Of a DNA stretch of 7,637 nucleotides, positions 1 to 6,050 are shown piece by piece (within the stretch, counting starts at the first letter, position 1; every line of letters begins with the position of its first letter). The translations under genes and the position numbers were made by a program. Source of the DNA: JBJEXX01 sp051886215 (GTDB lineage Bacteria > Bacillota_I > Bacilli_A > RF39 > UBA660); NCBI GenBank assembly GCA_051886215.1, contig JBJEXX010000108.1, positions 1 through 7,637 on the forward strand, read 5' to 3'. The notes beneath the pieces are model-generated. The model made no database searches. It worked only from the letters and a program-made list of their open reading frames with translations, and had not been told where the DNA came from.

Positions 1-104
1 AATAAGGCATAACTTATTCCAAACACTAATAAGAATAATCCTAATAGTGCGGTTACTTTTATTATTTTATTTTGCTTTTTCTTTTTATTTTCATTATTGT
101 TCAT
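1..104 (-). CDS. N-terminus of exported or membrane-anchored protein (partial)
   Basis: The first 34 codons of a gene that continues past the left edge. The start is the ATG at 104-102, with AGGA about 10 bases upstream (GTAGGATGATAGAAGT then ATG). The N-terminus has a lysine/asparagine-rich, positively charged stretch (residues 1-16, MNNNENKKKKQNK...) followed by a hydrophobic helix of about 17 residues (ALLGLFLLVFGISYAL). This is the pattern of a Sec signal peptide or an N-terminal membrane anchor. The end of the helix (GISYAL) could hold a signal-peptidase I site, but the cleavage region is cut off. Product family unknown. It is the only gene downstream of the poly-G promoter at 208-235, so it is the likely target of any phase switching there. 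Confidence is good that this is a real start and poor on what the protein does. Confidence 0.65.
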   Translation of the reverse strand, partial: MNNNENKKKKQNKIIKVTALLGLFLLVFGISYAL

Positions 105-131
105 ACTTCTATCATCCTACTTTCTTTTTCC

Positions 132-166
132 ATTATAAAATATAAATTACTTTATATTTTTATAAT
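132..166 (-). repeat. AT-only inverted repeat in the leader of the left-edge gene
   Basis: ATTATAAAATATAAA (132-146), loop TTAC, then TTTATATTTTTATAAT (151-166). The arms pair over 15 positions with one bulged T. In the transcript from the poly-G promoter this forms a stem-loop in the 5' leader, ending about 27 bases before the start codon. No T-run follows on the minus strand, so it does not look like a terminator. It might affect mRNA stability or translation, or may simply reflect the base composition. Confidence 0.4.
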
Positions 167-207
167 TTACTATAAGCAAACTTTTTATTCTCATAACTTA
201 CAAAATT

Positions 208-235
208 ATTATAAAATACCCCCCCCCGATGTCAA
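208..235 (-). promoter_or_regulatory. Promoter with a nine-G tract in the spacer, reading left
   Basis: On the minus strand a perfect -35 box TTGACA (235-230) is followed by TC, nine G (227-219), TATTT and a perfect -10 box TATAAT (213-208). The spacer is 16 bases, one short of the 17-base optimum. An A-rich stretch lies just upstream of the -35 (about 236-258). Transcription should start near 201, giving a leader of roughly 95 bases before the ATG at 104. A nine-G run in DNA this AT-rich is very unlikely by chance, and its position makes spacer length depend on the number of G. That the promoter is phase-variable is inference. Confidence 0.75.
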
Positions 236-266
236 CTTTTAGTTAATTTTTTTTGATATTTGACAT
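229..266. promoter_or_regulatory. Seven-base inverted repeat overlapping the -35 box
   Basis: ATGTCAA (229-235) and TTGACAT (260-266) are exact inverted copies 24 bases apart. The left arm contains the -35 box of the poly-G promoter. This could be a repressor operator, or a chance match to the common TTGACA hexamer. Within this window there is only one such pair and no regulator gene to tie it to. Confidence 0.2.
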
Positions 267-278
267 TTGAGTGTAAAC

Positions 279-307
279 AAAAAAGAGTTTTATCCTCTTA
301 AAAACTC
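279..307 (-). terminator. Intrinsic terminator of the amidoligase gene
   Basis: Read on the minus strand, GAGTTTT (307-301) pairs with AAAACTC (291-285) across a nine-base loop, and six T follow directly (284-279). The stem is only 7 bp and AT-rich, typical for such a genome. It lies about 77 bases beyond the amidoligase stop codon, in the right orientation, and separates that gene from the poly-G promoter. Confidence 0.6.
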
Positions 308-384
308 CTCTAATTTGTTCTCGGAACTAAATACTTTATTTTTTTTAATATTACCTAAAATTCAAATTTTAATTATAGAAAAAA

Positions 385-1332
385 TTATAATTTCTTATAT
401 TTAATCATTTTCTTATTAATAGAATCAAATTCTATTTCTTTATTATTTTTTAAATATTGTTTTAAAAAATACACTTTATCTAAATTATTATCAAATACCA
501 TATCAACAAACTCTAATGCTTCATTTAAAAATATTTTATTATAACTAGGCAGTTCTATATGTTTTTTATTATTTATTTTTCTTTCTAATAATTCATTATC
601 AATGTTTCTACCATTTTCTATCATATTTAAAAATAAATTTAAATTATTTTGTAAAGTTATGGGATTATAAGTAGCATTAGGACATCTTATTTCCATTACG
701 TTATTATATTCATAATCAAATGATTTAAATTTATTTAGAGAAATACAATTACCTTTACTATTTCTTATTAAGTTATAAATATAATCAATATCATTATTTA
801 TATTATTCCTTAATGGTACAGAAGATATTAATAATTGATATCTAGGATTTAAATAATCTCCATAACAAAATCTAAATATTACTTCTTCATATGCTAAAAA
901 AAGAGTTATAAAATTTTTTAAATGGGTTTCATTATCAAATATATGATTACCTATATTAAGATGTAAACCACAACTATAATCTATACCTGAAAAAGGATCT
1001 TTTTTTATTGTTTTCAATATGTTATTTATATCAGAAAAATCTTTTTTATTATTATTTAAAAAAGCATATGGACATATTTCAAATCCATTTCCTATAGTTA
1101 ATTCCTCTTTTATTTTCCAATTATCTTTTATATCTTTATTAAATATCTTTTCCGCTCTTTTTTTACTTCTTGATATAAATTCTATTTCAGGAGAAAAAGT
1201 AAAATCATTTTTTATATTCAAGGTCTCTTTATATATTAATTTATAATTATTTATACTTGATAGTAATGAATATAATTCATAATTATTTAAACTTATTAAA
1301 TGTATATTATTATTTTTATTAAATATATCCAT
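385..1332 (-). CDS. Putative amidoligase (COOH-NH2 ligase family)
   Basis: 315 residues. The start ATG (1332-1330) has AGGTGG four bases upstream (1342-1337). The protein resembles the amidoligase family (Pfam Amidoligase_2, glutamine synthetase/gamma-glutamylcysteine ligase fold), predicted to join a carboxylate to an amine using ATP. Visible signatures in order: FTFSPEIEF (44-52, acidic pair E49/E51), NGFEICPYAF (82-91, E85), SCGLHLNIG (120-128, H124), a helix with E149/E150, and NVMEIRCPNATYNP (211-224, E214 and R216). These match the family's G-x-E-x-E, E-x-x-S/C-P, CGxHxHxG and E-x-R elements. An acidic residue just before the second motif is E77 rather than the usual Asp. There is no signal peptide or membrane segment, so it is cytoplasmic. 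Family members are proposed to modify peptides or cell-wall material, but the substrate here is unknown and no peptide gene is adjacent. It is divergent from the germination operon, with a 97-base shared intergenic region, and ends at its own terminator. Confidence 0.7.
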   Translation of the reverse strand: MDIFNKNNNIHLISLNNYELYSLLSSINNYKLIYKETLNIKNDFTFSPEIEFISRSKKRAEKIFNKDIKDNWKIKEELTIGNGFEICPYAFLNNNKKDFSDINNILKTIKKDPFSGIDYSCGLHLNIGNHIFDNETHLKNFITLFLAYEEVIFRFCYGDYLNPRYQLLISSVPLRNNINNDIDYIYNLIRNSKGNCISLNKFKSFDYEYNNVMEIRCPNATYNPITLQNNLNLFLNMIENGRNIDNELLERKINNKKHIELPSYNKIFLNEALEFVDMVFDNNLDKVYFLKQYLKNNKEIEFDSINKKMIKYKKL

Positions 1333-1384
1333 ACTACCACCTATTTATATATTAAAACACTAATAATAAAAAAACAATAAATAA

Positions 1385-1413
1385 GTATAAACTTTTGTCT
1401 AATATTCATAATA
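1385..1413 (+). promoter_or_regulatory. Sigma-G-like forespore promoter of the ger operon
   Basis: GTATA (1385-1389), a 17-base spacer, then CATAATA (1407-1413). The -10 matches the known sigma-G pattern CATnmTA exactly, and the -35 matches four of five positions of GmATR. The spacer is one short of the usual 18. Germinant-receptor operons are normally sigma-G controlled, which supports the call. A drawback is that transcription would begin at about 1419-1421, right at the ribosome-binding site, so the leader would be almost absent. Confidence 0.4.
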
Positions 1414-1418
1414 ATTAT

Positions 1419-1424
1419 AGGTGA
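1419..1424 (+). promoter_or_regulatory. Ribosome-binding site that sets the gerAA start
   Basis: AGGTGA lies five bases before ATG 1430. The in-frame GTG at 1421 is inside this site and so cannot be the start. Confidence 0.75.
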
Positions 1425-1429
1425 AATAT

Positions 1430-2848
1430 ATGAAAAATATACTTAACAAAATTAAAAAAGATACTGGAAATAGTCCAGATATAATATATAAAACTGTTCC
1501 TATATTAGAAGAAGAAATTAATATTATATATTCTGAAGTTTTGACTGATGGAGACAGTATTAATGATTTTATTTTAAAACCTATTAATTACCTTAATAAT
1601 AATAATAGCAACATAAAAGATATTTATAAATATATTAAAAATATTTTACCTGATAATAATGTAGAAGATATTAATAATTATAAATCACTTTTAGAAAAAT
1701 TATTAGTTGGATATACAATTGTTATATTAAAAGATAAAACTTTAGCCATAGAAACTAGAAAGAATTTATCTCGTGGTGTTTCAACTCCTTCATCAGAACC
1801 TTCAATAAAAGGTCCAAAAGATGGTTTCTGTGAACACTACAATACTAATTTAGGTTTAATTAGAAGACGTATAACTAGTAATAATTTATTTATTAAAAGC
1901 TTTACTATTGGGAAACAAACTATTACTAAAGTTGGCCTAATATATATGAATAATATAGTTAAAAAAGAATTAGTAGAAAATATAAGTAAAAAATTAGATA
2001 ACATTAACATAGATGGTATTATAGATAGCGGTTATATAAAAAGATATTTAGAGGAAGATAGAAGTTTTTTTCCATCTATTATGTCTACAGAAAGATGTGA
2101 TTTAGTAAGCCAATCCCTTCTTGAAGGTAAAGTATGTATCTTAGTAGATAATAGTTGCTACGTGTTAATATTACCCACTTTTTTTATAGATTATTTTCAT
2201 ACTTCTGATGATTATTATCAAAAATCAATAAATATTTCTTTTATTAGAATAATTCGTTTTTTAGGATTTTTAATTTCAATATTTTTACCTGCATATTACA
2301 TTGCCGCAACTACTATTAATCATAACGCTATACCAATCTCACTTTTAATAAATTTTACAGCTCAAAGGCAATTAGTCCCATTTCCAGCTTTAATTGAAGC
2401 TTTTCTTATGAGTATTTCTTTTGAAATACTAAGAGAGAGTGATGTTAGAAGTTCTAATTCATCTACTGCGGTAAGTATTTTAGGTGGTTTAGTTCTAGGT
2501 GAAGCTGCAGTAAGCGCTGGAATAGTATCTCCAATAATGATTATAGTTATTGCCATAAGTGCCATAAGTGGATTACTATTTACTTCTATAGAAATGATTT
2601 CCGCTATAAGATGGTGGAGATTTATATTAATGTTTTTAGGAGCAACTTTAGGAATGTATGGCTTATTTATAGGTTTAATACTATTGATAATCTCTTTAGA
2701 AAAAATGAATAATTATAATATATCATATTTATCTCCACTATCTCCTATAGATTTATATGAACTAAAAGATTCTTTGATAAAATTGCATTCCAAAAAGAAA
2801 AAACGCAATAAATTGTTAAGTAATAATATTATAAGAGGACGTGATTAA
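1430..2848 (+). CDS. gerAA: Spore germinant receptor subunit A (GerA family)
   Basis: 472 residues from ATG 1430. The open frame extends to a GTG at 1421, but that lies within the AGGTGA ribosome-binding site. GerA-type proteins are the A subunits of nutrient receptors in the spore inner membrane. The soluble N-terminal half carries the family blocks EPSIKGPKDGFCE, NLGLIRRRI, DSGYIKRYLEED, STERCD (219-224) and LLEGKVCILVDNSCYVLILP. From about residue 270 there are roughly five membrane helices with the expected FLGFLISIFLPAYYIA, VPFPALIEAF, GGLVLGEAAVSAGIVSP and RWWRFILMFLGATLGMYG. Length is close to the usual 480-500, so the protein looks complete. Two positions that are proline in typical relatives are cysteine here: C223 (ERP becomes ERC) and C243 (DG-T/S-P becomes DNSC). 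It is the first gene of the A-C-B operon; its stop is two bases before the next ATG. Confidence 0.95.
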   Translation: MKNILNKIKKDTGNSPDIIYKTVPILEEEINIIYSEVLTDGDSINDFILKPINYLNNNNSNIKDIYKYIKNILPDNNVEDINNYKSLLEKLLVGYTIVILKDKTLAIETRKNLSRGVSTPSSEPSIKGPKDGFCEHYNTNLGLIRRRITSNNLFIKSFTIGKQTITKVGLIYMNNIVKKELVENISKKLDNINIDGIIDSGYIKRYLEEDRSFFPSIMSTERCDLVSQSLLEGKVCILVDNSCYVLILPTFFIDYFHTSDDYYQKSINISFIRIIRFLGFLISIFLPAYYIAATTINHNAIPISLLINFTAQRQLVPFPALIEAFLMSISFEILRESDVRSSNSSTAVSILGGLVLGEAAVSAGIVSPIMIIVIAISAISGLLFTSIEMISAIRWWRFILMFLGATLGMYGLFIGLILLIISLEKMNNYNISYLSPLSPIDLYELKDSLIKLHSKKKKRNKLLSNNIIRGRD

Positions 2849-2850
2849 TT

Positions 2851-3714
2851 ATGAAAAAATTTATCTTCCTAATATTTTTAATTTTACTTTGTAGCGGTTG
2901 TTATTACACAGAATTAAATGATTTATCTATAATAGATAGTATTGGTATAGAAAAAGTTGATGAAGATATGAAAATAGTTATGAGTATAGTTAATACAATT
3001 GATTACAAAAGCGAAGATAATATTGAAACTACAATATATGAATCAACTGGTCAAAGTATCGAAGAAGCCTTTAATAATTTTTATTTAGAAATTAATAAAA
3101 CTATTTATTTAGATAGTTTGAATAATTTATTAATAAGCGACACTTTGAACAATGAAGATATTAGTAATATAGTCAATTTTTTTATAAAAAATAAAGAAAG
3201 TAGAAATACTTTTAATATATTGTATGTAAAAGAATCAAGTATTAAAGATATCTTAAATAGTAACTTAAATTTAAAAAGTATGCTTATGACAAATAATAAA
3301 GAATTTGGTAATACATGTCTTTATTCTTTAGAAGAATTTTTTAGTGATAATTATAATTATAGTTTTGTACCTACCCTATATTTTAAAGATAAAGTAATTA
3401 TTGATAATTATAGTGTCTTTCATAAATATAAATATATAGGCGCTTTAAATAAAGATGAAAGTATAGTTTATAATATAATTAATAATAAAATAGATAAATT
3501 AAATTTAAATATAGAAGATAAATATTTTAAAATATTAAATATTAAAACCACTAGAAATAATAAAAAGGAAATTAATATATCTTCTTCTATAGATAAAAAA
3601 GAAAGTAAAATATACAACACCTATCTAAGAAAAAACATAAATAAACTTTTAAAAAAATATAAAATTTATGATAACTATAATATTAAAATAAATACTAAAT
3701 ATATAAAGGAATGA
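2851..3714 (+). CDS. gerAC: Germinant receptor lipoprotein subunit C (GerAC family), short
   Basis: 287 residues, against roughly 350-400 in the family. The start ATG follows AGAGGA by 11 bases. The N-terminus is a lipoprotein signal: MKK, a hydrophobic core (residues 4-13), then LCSGC with the lipidated cysteine at 17. The mature start, CYYTELNDLSIIDSIGIE, matches the GerAC pattern CWDxxELNxLxxVxxxGID, with YYT in place of WDR. The protein should be anchored to the outer face of the spore inner membrane and stabilise the A/B complex. The C-terminal domain is recognisable from FHKYKYIGALNKDESIVYNI onward but looks shortened, with a lysine/asparagine-rich end (KKYKIYDNYNIKINTKYIKE). The coding DNA is exceptionally AT-rich (3 G/C in bases 3481-3540). 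It ends with TGA, and the next gene starts four bases later. Confidence 0.85.
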   Translation: MKKFIFLIFLILLCSGCYYTELNDLSIIDSIGIEKVDEDMKIVMSIVNTIDYKSEDNIETTIYESTGQSIEEAFNNFYLEINKTIYLDSLNNLLISDTLNNEDISNIVNFFIKNKESRNTFNILYVKESSIKDILNSNLNLKSMLMTNNKEFGNTCLYSLEEFFSDNYNYSFVPTLYFKDKVIIDNYSVFHKYKYIGALNKDESIVYNIINNKIDKLNLNIEDKYFKILNIKTTRNNKKEINISSSIDKKESKIYNTYLRKNINKLLKKYKIYDNYNIKINTKYIKE

Positions 3715-3718
3715 TTTT

Positions 3719-4558
3719 ATGAAAATAACTAAATTACAGTTAGGCTTAATGATATATTTTATTATTAGAGCCATATATTTTTTTATTTATAAAGATTTTT
3801 CAATAAGTATTACAAGTATGTTTTTAGGAACAATTATTGGTCTTATTATAATTAATATGTTTTATTTATTTACTAAGAATATTAAACTTAATAATAAAAA
3901 TATATTTAAAATAATATTATTACCTTTATTAATATATTTGTTTATAATTATTTTTAAAGCATTAACTATATTTATAAATTATAATTATTTAGTAGATTAT
4001 CCTTTATTTATTATAGGTATTTCTATTTTAATAATAGTAATATTTTTAATCAAAAGTAATATTCATGTTTTATATAAAAGTGTTGAAATATTTGGTTTTG
4101 TATCTTTCTTTTTATTTATTACATCTCTTATAAGTTTGGTAAATACTACTGAAGTAAATAATATATTAGTGAATATAAAAATAAATCAAAATACATTAGT
4201 TAACAGTTTTAATTATGCTTTTTATACACTTTTACCTTTAATTATTATTACTAATATTGATAATAGATTAAGTACTAAAGATATATTTAAAACTACTATA
4301 ATAAGTTATAGTATTACTAATATTTTAATTATAGTTAAATTTTCTTTAATAATTGGTATTTTATCACCAGAATTGATTAATATATATAAATATCCATTTA
4401 TGAATATATTAAAAAGTATATCTTTTTATGACTTTATTGATCACATGGAATTACTTTTTGGGTTTGAATATTTAATAGATAGTTTTATTTTACTATTTAG
4501 TTTAAGTTTTTATATAAAAGATATTTTATTTGCTATAAAAAAAATAATTACTAAGTAA
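3719..4558 (+). CDS. gerAB: Germinant receptor permease-like subunit B (GerAB family), truncated
   Basis: 279 residues with AAAGGA eight bases before the ATG. GerAB proteins are APC-superfamily permease-like subunits that bind the nutrient; the usual length is about 360 with ten membrane helices. Here about eight hydrophobic segments are visible, roughly at 7-22, 30-54, 63-87, 92-112, 121-142, 163-184, 190-216 and 243-270. Family landmarks are the opening ITKLQLGL (I-S/T-x-x-Q), FNYAFYTLLPL, and YPFMNILKSISFYDFIDHMELLFG, which corresponds to the YP...F-x-E-R-x-E segment (Arg replaced by His). The protein ends after the eighth helix, so the last two are missing. The first helix lacks the glycine-rich break and proline (such as GAGLLTLP in Bacillus) that form the ligand site in this superfamily. 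It may be a degenerate or divergent sensor. The stop codon abuts the stop of the opposite gene. Confidence 0.85.
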   Translation: MKITKLQLGLMIYFIIRAIYFFIYKDFSISITSMFLGTIIGLIIINMFYLFTKNIKLNNKNIFKIILLPLLIYLFIIIFKALTIFINYNYLVDYPLFIIGISILIIVIFLIKSNIHVLYKSVEIFGFVSFFLFITSLISLVNTTEVNNILVNIKINQNTLVNSFNYAFYTLLPLIIITNIDNRLSTKDIFKTTIISYSITNILIIVKFSLIIGILSPELINIYKYPFMNILKSISFYDFIDHMELLFGFEYLIDSFILLFSLSFYIKDILFAIKKIITK

Positions 4559-4563
4559 TTATT
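4537..4563 (-). terminator. Terminator hairpin across the convergent stop codons
   Basis: AATAATTAC (4543-4551), loop TAA, GTAATTATT (4555-4563): a perfect 9-bp inverted repeat containing both stop codons. On the minus strand it is followed by six more T (4542-4537), giving an intrinsic-terminator layout for the leftward genes. On the plus strand no T-run follows. The stem is nearly all A-T, so its strength is doubtful. Confidence 0.45.
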
Positions 4564-5005
4564 CGGTTGTATTGCATATATAATTATAATCTCCATCTTC
4601 ATAAATAGATTTTTGTTCTGAGATGTCTTTAAAAAAGGCACTTAATCTAGTTTGATTATTAGAATTAGGTGTTATAGATATATAAATATTATTATTATTT
4701 TCTGTTACATCTACACCTGATAAATTATAAAAGTTTTTTTCTTCTATAATTGTATTTTCATTTACGTTATTATATCTAATTTCTACTTTTTGAACTTTTT
4801 TATTTTTATAGTGCGTATTAATTATCTTTTCTGTATTATCTATATTCGTTGTACAAGTTAATAATTCTAATTCTACAGTATTATTAAAATTATCACTATC
4901 TGGTAATAAAAATCTTAAAAGTGGTGGTAGAGTAATAATTACTACTAATAAAAAAATACCTATTATACATAATATATTAATTAAATTTTTCGTACTTTGT
5001 TTCAT
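4559..5005 (-). CDS. Small membrane-anchored protein of unknown function
   Basis: 148 residues from ATG 5005, chosen because AGAAGGG (5018-5012) sits six bases upstream. The frame extends two codons further to a TTG, which lies too close to this site to be used. Residues 8-30 form one membrane helix (INILCIIGIFLLVVIITLPP) with lysines on the N-terminal side, so the remaining roughly 115 residues should lie outside the membrane. That part is asparagine-rich with likely beta segments (VQKVEIRYN, NNNIYISI) and just two cysteines, C51 and C144, which could form a disulphide. Cys13 lies within the helix and is not followed by a mature lipoprotein start, so lipidation is unlikely. I do not recognise the family. 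It lies 68 bases downstream of rbgA on the same strand and is probably co-transcribed. Its stop codon is directly adjacent to that of gerAB. Confidence 0.7.
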   Translation of the reverse strand: MKQSTKNLINILCIIGIFLLVVIITLPPLLRFLLPDSDNFNNTVELELLTCTTNIDNTEKIINTHYKNKKVQKVEIRYNNVNENTIIEEKNFYNLSGVDVTENNNNIYISITPNSNNQTRLSAFFKDISEQKSIYEDGDYNYICNTTE

Positions 5006-5011
5006 AAGCAA

Positions 5012-5018
5012 CCCTTCT
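5012..5018 (-). promoter_or_regulatory. Ribosome-binding site that sets the small membrane protein start
   Basis: AGAAGGG on the minus strand, six bases before ATG 5005. It excludes the in-frame TTG at 5011, which it directly abuts. Confidence 0.6.
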
Positions 5019-5022
5019 ATTC

Positions 5023-5046
5023 TATTAATATATTAATATATTAACA
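5023..5046. repeat. Three tandem copies of an 8-base AT unit
   Basis: TATTAATA, TATTAATA, TATTAACA in a row, in the gap between rbgA and the small membrane-protein gene. The unit is close to palindromic. It may be a short slippage-prone repeat with no function. Confidence 0.4.
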
Positions 5047-5073
5047 TAAATATAGATATTTTTAAAGTATTAT

Positions 5074-5949
5074 TTATATTCTATCAAAAGTTACTAAACC
5101 CAATAAACCTTCTTTTAAATCCCTTATAATTATTTTGTATACTTTTTCATAGCCCACTTCTCCACCTTTTATTAAAGCACCTCTTTTTTTAGCAATTAAA
5201 TCCAAAATATCAATCAAATTATCATCAGTAATATTGTCTATATCATAACGCATTTTCAAATTTTGTGGATATAATAACGACATTTTCTTTAAGATGAATA
5301 TAGCAAGAGCTTCTTCATCTATAATTTCTTCTTTAATAGAAGAAAGTGCCGCAAGTGTTAAAGCAGCTTCTTCACTTTCCATTTTAGGCCATAAAATTCC
5401 AGGAGTATCCATAAGTTCTAAATCTTTATTAATTCTAATCCAGCTTATATTTTTAGTTACACCAGGACGATTACCAACGTTTACACTTTTCTTACCTACT
5501 AAGCGATTTATTAATGTTGATTTACCAACATTAGGAACACCTATTATAAGAGCTCGTATATTTCTTGCTTTAAGTCCTTTTTTCTTTCTAACTTCATTAA
5601 GAGGAATCATCAATTCCTTACTTATCTCAATTATTTTAGAAACATTAATATTATTTAATAAATCTACCGGAATAACTTTATATCCTTTTTGTTTATAATA
5701 TTCTATAAATTTATTAGTTTCTTCTTTATCACATAAATCATATTTTGTCATAATTAAGATCTTAGGTTTATTAATTATAATATCATCTATATCTTTCATT
5801 TTAGAACTAGCAGGCATTCTACTATCTATGACTTCATAAATAATATCTATTAAATTTATTTTTTCTTTTATTTCCCTTTTAGTTTTTGCCATATGACCTG
5901 GATACCAGTTGATACTAGTTTTTGGGAACGAATTTTCTACATTTTCCAT
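5074..5949 (-). CDS. rbgA: Ribosome biogenesis GTPase RbgA (YlqF)
   Basis: 291 residues from ATG 5949. The frame reaches a GTG at 5958, but that GTG is part of the ribosome-binding site AAGGAAGTGA. This is a circularly permuted GTPase that helps late assembly of the 50S ribosomal subunit in the cytoplasm. The motif order shows the permutation: the RbgA signature NWYPGHMAK (14-22), YEVIDSRMP, G4 TKYD (68-71), a G5-like VIPVDLL, then G1 GVPNVGKST (137-145), G2 GNRPGVTK (159-166) and G3 DTPG (181-184). The C-terminal roughly 90 residues form the helical domain that contacts ribosomal RNA. Length is normal. G4 has Thr in place of the common Asn (NKxD), a variant tolerated in other GTPases. It has its own promoter and probably reads on into the small membrane-protein gene. 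Confidence 0.95.
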   Translation of the reverse strand: MENVENSFPKTSINWYPGHMAKTKREIKEKINLIDIIYEVIDSRMPASSKMKDIDDIIINKPKILIMTKYDLCDKEETNKFIEYYKQKGYKVIPVDLLNNINVSKIIEISKELMIPLNEVRKKKGLKARNIRALIIGVPNVGKSTLINRLVGKKSVNVGNRPGVTKNISWIRINKDLELMDTPGILWPKMESEEAALTLAALSSIKEEIIDEEALAIFILKKMSLLYPQNLKMRYDIDNITDDNLIDILDLIAKKRGALIKGGEVGYEKVYKIIIRDLKEGLLGLVTFDRI

Positions 5950-5954
5950 AAATT

Positions 5955-5964
5955 TCACTTCCTT
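5955..5964 (-). promoter_or_regulatory. Ribosome-binding site that sets the rbgA start
   Basis: AAGGAAGTGA on the minus strand, one mismatch from AAGGAGGTGA and five bases before ATG 5949. It overlaps the in-frame GTG at 5958, which rules that codon out as the start. Confidence 0.75.
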
Positions 5965-5986
5965 TTTAAAGTCTCGAACACATATA

Positions 5987-5995
5987 ATTATAACA
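5987..5995 (-). promoter_or_regulatory. Extended -10 promoter of rbgA
   Basis: On the minus strand TGTTATAAT (5995-5987) is a perfect TATAAT with the TGn extension. No good -35 box lies 17 bases upstream, which the extended -10 may compensate for. Transcription would start near 5980, about 30 bases before the ATG. Confidence 0.5.
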
Positions 5996-6050
5996 TAAAA
6001 ATATAATTTCCTTTAGTATAAAAAAGAACATTTTTTTCAAATTTAACATC

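Noticed and set aside
260..265. Plus-strand TTGACA as a promoter toward the right
   Set aside because: No -10 box at 16-18 bases downstream, and no plus-strand gene follows until 1430.
1019..1246. Plus-strand open frame of 75 codons
   Set aside because: Lies wholly antisense to the amidoligase gene, has no ribosome-binding site of note, and encodes a composition artefact.
1348..1376. TTGTTT-N17-TAATAT as amidoligase promoter
   Set aside because: Weak match in a nearly pure A/T stretch where such pairs arise often; it would leave a leader of about a dozen bases.
2362..2565. Minus-strand open frame of 67 codons
   Set aside because: Antisense to the conserved membrane part of gerAA; a shadow of that gene.
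5294..5698. Plus-strand open frame of 134 codons
   Set aside because: Exactly antisense to the GTPase motifs of rbgA; serine/leucine-rich shadow with no supporting site.
6021..6037. A7-TGTTC-T6 hairpin as reverse transcriptase terminator
   Set aside because: Its stem would be only A-U pairs and uses up the T-run, leaving no separate tail; too weak to annotate.
5959..6050. Retron-type or DRT2-type non-coding RNA beside the reverse transcriptase
   Set aside because: The gap is about 90 bases and is occupied by the rbgA promoter. No stable hairpin is seen, and the upstream gap of about 17 bases has no room.
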